Of a stretch of 64,000 bases of DNA, positions 58,426-64,000 are shown piece after piece. Within the stretch, counting starts at the first letter, position 1. Each line of letters starts with the position of its first letter. The stretch is from Bacteroides reticulotermitis JCM 10512 (GTDB taxonomy: Bacteria > Bacteroidota > Bacteroidia > Bacteroidales > Bacteroidaceae): positions 18,956 to 82,955 of the forward strand of contig NZ_BAIV01000030.1 of the NCBI RefSeq assembly GCF_000517545.1, read 5' to 3'. A model generated the notes under the pieces. It saw only the letters and a program-made list of their open reading frames with translations. It made no database searches and was not told where the DNA came from. A program made the translations under genes and the position numbers.

Positions 58426-59799
58426 ATGAACGAATTGACGGGAGTGGACTTTAAATCCGCAACTGCTGATGACAACAAGAAGTTGTTTATCGAAACTTAC
58501 GGCTGCCAGATGAATGTGGCCGACAGCGAGGTGATTGCCTCTGTAATGCAAATGGCCGGTTATGGTGTAGCCGATTCTCTCGAAGAAGCGGATGCGGTAT
58601 TTATGAATACGTGTTCTATCCGTGATAATGCCGAGCAGAAAATTCTCAACCGCTTGGATTTCTTTCATTCATTAAAAAAGAAGAAGAAAGATTTGATTGT
58701 AGGCGTATTGGGTTGTATGGCTGAGCGGGTTAAGGATGATCTGATAACGAACCATCATGTTGATTTGGTGGTGGGTCCGGACGCTTACCTTACTTTGCCC
58801 GATCTGGTTGCAGCTGTAGAAGCCGGTGAGAAGGCTATCAATGTGGAGCTCTCTACCACAGAGACTTACCGGGATGTGATTCCATCGCGTATTTGCGGCA
58901 ATCATATTTCGGGATTTGTATCTATTATGAGGGGGTGTAATAACTTCTGCACGTATTGTATTGTACCTTATACTCGCGGACGGGAACGTAGCCGGGATGT
59001 GGAAAGCATTCTCAAAGAGGTGGCCGACCTGGTAACAAAGGGATATAAAGAGGTAACCCTGTTAGGTCAAAATGTTAACTCCTATTCTTTTGAAAAAGAG
59101 TCGGGTGAAGTGGTGACTTTTCCGGCATTACTTCGTATGGTAGCTGAAGCAGCTCCGAGCATACGTGTACGTTTTACAACTTCTCATCCAAAGGATATGT
59201 GCGACGAAACACTGGAAGTGATTGCGCAGATGCCCAATGTGTGCAAGCATATTCATCTGCCGGTACAAAGCGGAAGCTCGCGTATCTTGAAACTGATGAA
59301 TCGCAAATATACGCGTGAGTGGTATCTCGACCGGGTTGCAGCCATTAAGCGAATTGTTCCTGACTGTGGATTGACAACTGATGTTTTCGCCGGTTTCCAC
59401 TCCGAGACCGAAGAAGATCACCAGATGTCTCTCTCGCTTATGGAAGCCTGCGGATACGATGCCGCTTTCATGTTTAAATACTCCGAGCGTCCAGGTACTT
59501 ATGCATCCAAGCACTTGGAAGATAATGTACCTGAAGAGGTAAAGGTACAGCGTTTGAGCGAAATCATCGCTTTGCAAAACCGCTTGTCCGCCGAATCCAA
59601 TCAACGTTGTATCGGGAAGACTTACGAGGTGCTTGTGGAAGGAGTTTCCAAGCGTTCACGTGAGCAATTGTTCGGTCGTACGGAGCAGAACCGGGTTGTA
59701 GTTTTCGACCGTGGTACACATCGAGTAGGTGATTTTGTGAACGTACGTGTTACGGAAGCCAGTTCGGCTACACTGAAAGGTGAAGAAGTTGAAAAGTGA
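58426..59799 (+). CDS. miaB: tRNA-2-methylthio-N6-dimethylallyladenosine synthase
   Basis: MiaB methylthiolates i6A37 of tRNAs with a radical SAM cluster and a second 4Fe-4S cluster. The 457-residue protein has the UPF0004 domain cysteines in ETYGCQMNVADSEV, FMNTCSIRDNAEQK and VGVLGCMAERV. The radical SAM cysteines are in MRGCNNFCTYCIVPYTRGRERSR, followed by barrel motifs (TLLGQNVNSY, FTTSHPKDM, IHLPVQSGSSRILKLMNRKYTREWYL, TDVFAGFHSETEEDH). A C-terminal TRAM domain covers residues about 395-457. Length and order are standard, and the frame is intact. It ends in a terminator at 59896-59921. Confidence 0.96.
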   Translation: MNELTGVDFKSATADDNKKLFIETYGCQMNVADSEVIASVMQMAGYGVADSLEEADAVFMNTCSIRDNAEQKILNRLDFFHSLKKKKKDLIVGVLGCMAERVKDDLITNHHVDLVVGPDAYLTLPDLVAAVEAGEKAINVELSTTETYRDVIPSRICGNHISGFVSIMRGCNNFCTYCIVPYTRGRERSRDVESILKEVADLVTKGYKEVTLLGQNVNSYSFEKESGEVVTFPALLRMVAEAAPSIRVRFTTSHPKDMCDETLEVIAQMPNVCKHIHLPVQSGSSRILKLMNRKYTREWYLDRVAAIKRIVPDCGLTTDVFAGFHSETEEDHQMSLSLMEACGYDAAFMFKYSERPGTYASKHLEDNVPEEVKVQRLSEIIALQNRLSAESNQRCIGKTYEVLVEGVSKRSREQLFGRTEQNRVVVFDRGTHRVGDFVNVRVTEASSATLKGEEVEK

Positions 59800-59895
59800 A
59801 AGTTCACACAATCAGATTCTTGCCATTATTGAGAGCTTACTACTTGTGTATTTATAATGAGTAGTAAATATTCTGATAATCAATTTATATAAAAA

Positions 59896-59928
59896 GACGG
59901 ATCGCCTTAAAAGCGGTCCGTTTTTTTG
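59896..59928 (+). terminator. Rho-independent terminator after miaB
   Basis: ACGGATCGC pairs with GCGGTCCGT (one G-U) around a 7-nt loop and is followed by T7. It lies about 100 bp after the stop. Confidence 0.85.
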
Positions 59929-59929
59929 T

Positions 59930-60032
59930 GATATTCCGGTAGCCTGAAATATTTTTAAGAATAGAAATAAAAACAGATGAAGGCATGTAGAGTGGAAGAA
60001 CCTGTTCCTCGGACTTAAAAGATGTTTGTTCT
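59930..60032. other. Non-coding region before the 22-bp array
   Basis: No gene or structure is recognised apart from the flanking array. Confidence 0.4.
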
Positions 60033-60120
60033 CAGCTGATAATAGTTACTGCGTCAGCTATTAATGATTGAGGTATTAGTTGTTAATAGCCGAGCGGACA
60101 AGTATTACTTGCTAAGAGGT
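60033..60120. repeat. Tandem array, four units at exactly 22 bp
   Basis: Units begin at 60033, 60055, 60077 and 60099. Cores CAGCTGATAATAG, CAGCTATTAATG, TAGTTGTTAATAG and CAAGTATTACTTG belong to the same family as the array at 4346 (CAAGTATTAATA), 55 kb away. It lies 3' of miaB, outside coding DNA. Confidence 0.75.
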
Positions 60121-60780
60121 AAATTGGAAAGCGTGAGAGTTTTGTTTTCAATTATCCGATATTCAGTGTATTGTGTTCCGAATCGTAGGAGGTTAAGGGT
60201 GTTTGCCTGCTTTCGGAATCTTCCATGTCGATAAGCAAATGCACCGCCTGCAAAATTGCTGCTAAAGGAGTCGGCCGTTGCAAAAGTGAGCAGATATTCA
60301 TGAAAATGATGTTGCACAAACCAGCTATATTGTATACATAAAGCCCGATATTGTATACAACATCGCATGTTTTTGCAACAAATTGCACCTACATAAAAAG
60401 AAAGAAAAGAAAAGGAAAGAAAACATCCTCCCTAACCCTCCTTTCAAGGAGGGGATCAGGAAGAAGGAGGAAGTCTTTTTCTAGATAAGAAACCAGCGAA
60501 GAGGAAATTCGAACTGATACAGCTGGCTATCGATCGAATGCAAGCTTTCTAACTTTTCCGGGATTATCATATTCCTCCCTCTCGAATCCTATGCAATCGT
60601 GCTGAAAAGTAATTGAGGAGAAACTAGCGCTAAACTTTGAAACCGCTCAGTCATTACTTGCTAACTGTTCTGAATCAGTCGATTTGATATGTTTTGTTAT
60701 TGAGTAATATGCTGTAAATTAGCCATGCGTGAACTGCTGCTTATATTAACGAACTTATTAACGCACACTTTGAAAATCCC
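60121..60780. other. Non-coding and possibly decayed DNA
   Basis: No gene is supported. It holds a repeated ATATTGTATACA word near 60328 and 60350, a run of AAAGAAAAG, and a CCTCCTTT/AAGGAGG hairpin near 60435-60475. Minus-strand frames here (60105-60388) are cysteine- and tyrosine-rich because of the TATTGTATAC repeats. Confidence 0.4.
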
Positions 60781-60811
60781 TTGCTCAGGCAGAAATAAGG
60801 TCCTATGTTTG
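60781..60811 (+). promoter_or_regulatory. Promoter upstream of the HU-like remnant
   Basis: TTG (60781-60783) and TATGTTTG (60804-60811), 20 bp apart, fit the Bacteroides consensus. The remnant begins 65 bp further on. Confidence 0.5.
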
Positions 60812-60875
60812 CATTGTCGATGAGCTTAAAGACACAGACTAACTAGAAATATTAACGATTAAAACGATTGTAACT

Positions 60876-61140
60876 ATGGCAGTATTATACAAATTTCTCC
60901 AGGCAACTCTGGAAGATAAAAAGCGGTAAAAACACTTCAATCTCTGAGATGTACGTTCGAGAAATTTAGATTTCGACCAACTCTCAAGATGCTTCTTCCT
61001 TTTTCCTGATAATGTGAGAACATGCTTGGCTGCTTAGTAACGTTGATAGCACAATGTATGCAAACTTCGGAAACTGTAATAACAGATGCCTTTGGTGCTT
61101 TCCGTACGGTGTTAGTTCCCGGTACCAAAGTTTCCATTCT
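60876..61140 (+). pseudogene. Decayed HU-like DNA-binding protein gene
   Basis: The ATG at 60876 opens MAVLYKFLQATLEDKKR and stops after 17 codons. MAVLYKF is the characteristic start of Bacteroides HU-like proteins. Further on, in changing frames, LSNVDSTMYANF and DAFGAFRTVLVPGTK match the later part of that family (a dimer helix and the G-x-G-A-F-R strand). Stops and frame changes are too many for sequencing error alone, so this looks like true decay. It stands before a smalltalk-type gene, the usual neighbourhood for this family. Confidence 0.6.
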
Positions 61141-61611
61141 GGTAAACTTGTTTCCGTTTCAGGCAGTGAGGAAAATATAGCCTAGATCGCAATATGGGTG
61201 GGGTAGCAATGAAGAAGGTGGAGAAGCATCGGCTGTATAAATGCTTTGCAGCGGATATAGAATACGAAGTGTGGGTGTCAAGCTTAACCGAATATTTGAC
61301 TTTTAACTAGACTAGTAATTATCCATTAACATGTGAATTCTCAATTTAATTGTGGTGAGCAGCACCATGAGAGGGGGCTTGTGCGCTCTTTTCGGAAGCT
61401 TTAGAGCGGTTTTACCGGTATTATGACGTCGAGGACGCTTGATAGATATTCAGACTTTGGCAAAGCGGGTTATGCTCCGACAACTGGTAAGGTAGCTGCT
61501 GTACAATTTTTAGGCTGGCGGGTTTGTGGTCAAGGTGACTGCTGCTAGGACTACATGCATGGAGGAACACAAAGTAACACAACAAATTAAAGAACGGAAA
61601 GGAGGTAAATT
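61141..61611. other. Non-coding spacer between HU-like remnant and small protein
   Basis: No intact frame. Some stretches may be more of the decayed HU-like gene, but I cannot align them. A good GGAAAGGAGG ribosome site ends the region. Confidence 0.35.
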
Positions 61612-61713
61612 ATGGCAATGAAGAAATCAGCATGTGATATAATCCTGAAGGTCGTTATCGCAGTGGCTTCGGCTTTGGCTGGCGTCTTGGGCGCTAATGC
61701 GATGAAACTGTAA
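61612..61713 (+). CDS. Smalltalk-type small membrane protein
   Basis: The 33-residue protein has a strong ribosome site (GGAAAGGAGG, ending 6 bp before the ATG). The sequence is MAMKKS, a short polar part (ACDI) and a hydrophobic helix (ILKVVIAVASALAGVLGANA). It resembles the Bacteroides 'smalltalk' proteins that usually sit between an HU-like gene and an N-acetylmuramoyl-alanine amidase; here an RHS-type gene follows. Function is unknown. A second in-frame ATG at 61618 is possible. It is too short for most gene finders. Confidence 0.75.
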   Translation: MAMKKSACDIILKVVIAVASALAGVLGANAMKL

Positions 61714-61732
61714 AAAGAAGTATAATTAAAAT

Positions 61733-61757
61733 GACCGACTGAGAATCACAGTCGGTC
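61733..61757 (+). promoter_or_regulatory. Hairpin between the small protein and the RHS-type gene
   Basis: GACCGACTG and CAGTCGGTC form a perfect 9-bp stem with a 7-nt loop, 19 bp after the small-protein stop and 20 bp before the RHS start. No U-tract follows, so it may shape the RHS leader rather than terminate. Confidence 0.55.
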
Positions 61758-61776
61758 TATAATAAAAATGTAAATT

Positions 61777-64000
61777 ATGAATAAAAAAATATTTTGTATA
61801 CTACTGTTTTTCTCGAGTATACTTATGGGGTATGCTCAGGATTTTTCACCTGGTCAACAGGCGGAAGGTTTATTAGACAGTAAAGATGTGGTTGTTGATC
61901 ACGCTACAGGAACTTTTCATTATAAAGTGCCGCTTTACAAGTTGACATCAGGGAATTATGAACTTCCTATTTCTTTGGATTATATAGGGAATGGTGTTAA
62001 GGTAGAGGATGTGCCCGGATTAATTGGATATAATTGGACGCTTAATGCAGGAGGTGTTATTACACGTACCATTCGTGGAGGAATACCGGATGAAGGTGTT
62101 TACGGATATGTAAGTCATGGAATGATTTGTACGACTCCATTGATAGAAGAAGCAACAAAAGTGAATAAACGTATACGTGATGGTGAGTCGGATATATTTA
62201 CTGCTATCTTCAATGGGAAAACTATAAATTTCATCCTTGGATTTGATGATGATTATAAAATTTGTGTAAAACCTTTAGAGCGCACTAATGTACGTATTGA
62301 ATGCGAATATTTGGGTATGATAATCTCTAAGTGGATTCTGACGGATGAAGATGGAACACGATATACGTATGCCCAGCGTGAGTGGATTATAGATGTTTGC
62401 AATCAGGGAGCTGTTAGTTTTAATAATATTACGGGTGAAAATTACATAACTTCATGGTATTTAAGCAAGATAGAACCGCTGAATAGCGGAGCAATAATAT
62501 ATCAATATAAAAAGAATGTAGAAGACGGTCATGATTTAAAGAATATAGCTGTAAATTCGTACTGTAATTCATATAAAACTACCTATTCATATGGTCAGGC
62601 TATAACTGAGTTTGTATATCCCGGATATGATTATAAGAGGTTTGATGAGGCTATAGCTGGAGCACGCAGATATTTAGAACTAAGTTCATGGTCGCTTAAT
62701 TTGGATTTACATTGTTTCAATAGTGATGGTACTGTCTATCGAAACCCTTATTTTGAAGCTAATGTGTCTTCTCTCCAATTAAATTGGAATGTAATGGGAG
62801 TATTAAGTAATTACTCTTATCTATCTCAATCGGTTGGCGAATTAATCTCTTCTCTGAATACTGCAAGAAACCTTTATGGAAATAGAGGCACCTATTTTTC
62901 TGATATGATAGCCATGTATTTGGATATGGCCCTCGAATGTGTTACTATGCCTTTGTATCAAAGTTTTAAGAGTGTTCGGAATAAAGATGTGTATAATGGC
63001 GTGGGATATACGGTGTATTCCCCTTTGTTGGAAAAAGTTATAGCACCCAATCAAATAGTCAGGTTTGAGTATGATTATGGAAAACTTAAAAATGTCCAGT
63101 TAAACGATTGGTTTGGGACAAAAATATCAAAAATCTCTTTGACGAGTTCTGTAGTTTTTAAATTCTATTTCCTTTTTAGATAAAAATGGGATTGAGTCTA
63201 ATGCAGCGCACTTTGACTATTATATGTTTCCGGAAGATGTTGAATTAGATAGCGATTTATGGGGTTATCCAAGGCGATACTATCCGGTTGGAGATATTGG
63301 TGATGATATTAAGGCTAAGTCTTTGAAGAAAATTAGATTGATTAATGGTGGAAATATTATTGTTGACTATGAGCCTAATACAATTGCATTTTCGCCTGCT
63401 TGGGGGATTGGGACTCAATATGGAGGAATTAGAATAAAGTCTTTAGTATTAGATGATGGCTTCAATAGTATAAGGGATACTATTTCTTACCATTATCCAA
63501 GATCGGGAATGCTTGTCTATAGTTCGTATTCGAATAATGAATCTGTTGATTATCAGTTTTTTTCAGATTGGTTGACTTATAGCAAAGTCCGATTTAAAGG
63601 TCCAACGTTTCTGAATACAGGGAATAATGGTATTTATTATGACTATGTAACAGAAGTTTTAAAGGAAGAGGATCCAATGCTTATTGTTTCATGTTCCCTT
63701 GGAAGTTGTAGAGAATAGATTTTCGGCTTTCTGGTTAAATGGCTTACCTCTGGGGAAAGCTTCTTATGATAGCGATGGTAACTTAAAGAGGATGACTAAA
63801 AATAAGTATTACACGGATATGTCATTTAGCACACGTGATAAATACTGTTTATTTGGGAATAATGATTCCTTTTTTGTGGATTCCGGTTCTTTGCTGTCTT
63901 ATTGTCATTCTATTCCTCAATTAAAAGCTTTTGAATTTTATATGGATGCGAAAGATGTAGAGCCTTATTATCATGGTACAGTTGATATATTGCCATGGAT
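61777..64000 (+). pseudogene. RHS-type repeat protein, N-terminal part, two frameshifts, cut by the window edge
   Basis: The signal peptide (ending in MGYAQD) precedes a region typical of Bacteroidetes RHS/YD-type surface or toxin proteins: GTFHYKVPLYKLTSGNYELPISLDYIGNGVKVEDVPGLIGYNWTLNAGGVITRTIRGGIPDE. No YD repeats or toxin tip are visible before the edge. The frame breaks near 63150-63165 (VVF then NSISFLDKNGIESNAAHFDYYMFPEDV; one T too many in a T run) and near 63690 (then HVPLEVVENRFSAFWLNGLPLGKASYDSDGNLKRMTKN, in a third frame to 64000). Such proteins often carry polymorphic effectors, but none can be claimed here. Confidence 0.75.

Noticed and set aside
60105..60388. Cysteine- and tyrosine-rich minus-strand frames of 78-87 codons
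   Set aside because: Their composition is explained by repeated TATTGTATAC words and they lack a start context or family match.

Overview
The window looks like a member of the Bacteroidales, most likely the genus Bacteroides or a close relative. The evidence is two SusC/SusD pairs, an ECF sigma/FecR pair, a hybrid two-component system, a type V (Mfa1/Mfa2) fimbrial operon, GH43/GH97/CE enzymes with Bacteroidetes-type signal peptides, and many promoters with the Bacteroides -7 element TAnnTTTG. Composition is moderate. It appears AT-rich from 1 to about 14.2 kb and richer in GC across the carbohydrate-esterase/glycosidase block (by eye, not computed).

Layout. 1-6.4 kb: a host-glycan-style polysaccharide utilisation locus (PUL) on the minus strand (ECF sigma, FecR anti-sigma, SusC with STN domain, SusD off the left edge); both susC and susD are frameshifted. 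6.6-8.2 kb: a YoaP-type acetyltransferase behind a clear operator palindrome, convergent with an S24 repressor. 8.5-14.2 kb: nadA, a TrmH/SpoU RNA methyltransferase, a DUF4294 protein, a frameshifted helix-hairpin-helix outer-membrane protein and a radical SAM protein. 14.4-36 kb: a large hemicellulose PUL. A frameshifted hybrid two-component sensor, an esterase, a two-domain CE6-like/CE1 esterase and a GH43 lie on the plus strand. SusC, SusD, CE1, an unknown secreted protein, two GH43s, DUF4380 and a GH9 form a long minus-strand run. The esterases and GH43 enzymes together suggest acetylated or feruloylated arabinoxylan-like substrates. 36.4-44.3 kb: SulP permease, rubrerythrin, nadB, a PH-domain protein, lpdA and a PBP4-type carboxypeptidase. 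45.2-53.6 kb: type V fimbrial operon (DUF3575, DUF3868/OmpA, a long repeat-bearing leader, Mfa1-like, Mfa2-like, DUF4906-like tip protein). 54-59.8 kb: GH97, CoA-transferase, a small membrane-anchored protein and miaB. 59.8-64 kb: non-coding and decayed DNA with an HU-like remnant, a 33-residue 'smalltalk' protein and the start of a frameshifted RHS-type protein that runs off the right edge.

Two global observations. First, about 18 frameshifts fall in 13 genes, including rubrerythrin and lpdA. Most are repaired by one base, which points to sequencing or assembly error at least as much as to decay. Second, at least five intergenic stretches, mostly downstream of genes or between convergent genes, hold degenerate tandem arrays whose units drift in sequence but keep a period of 22 bp (21-22 bp in one). 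This is the least explained signal here, followed by a 700-bp array of 94-153-bp imperfect repeats in the leader of the major fimbrillin gene.
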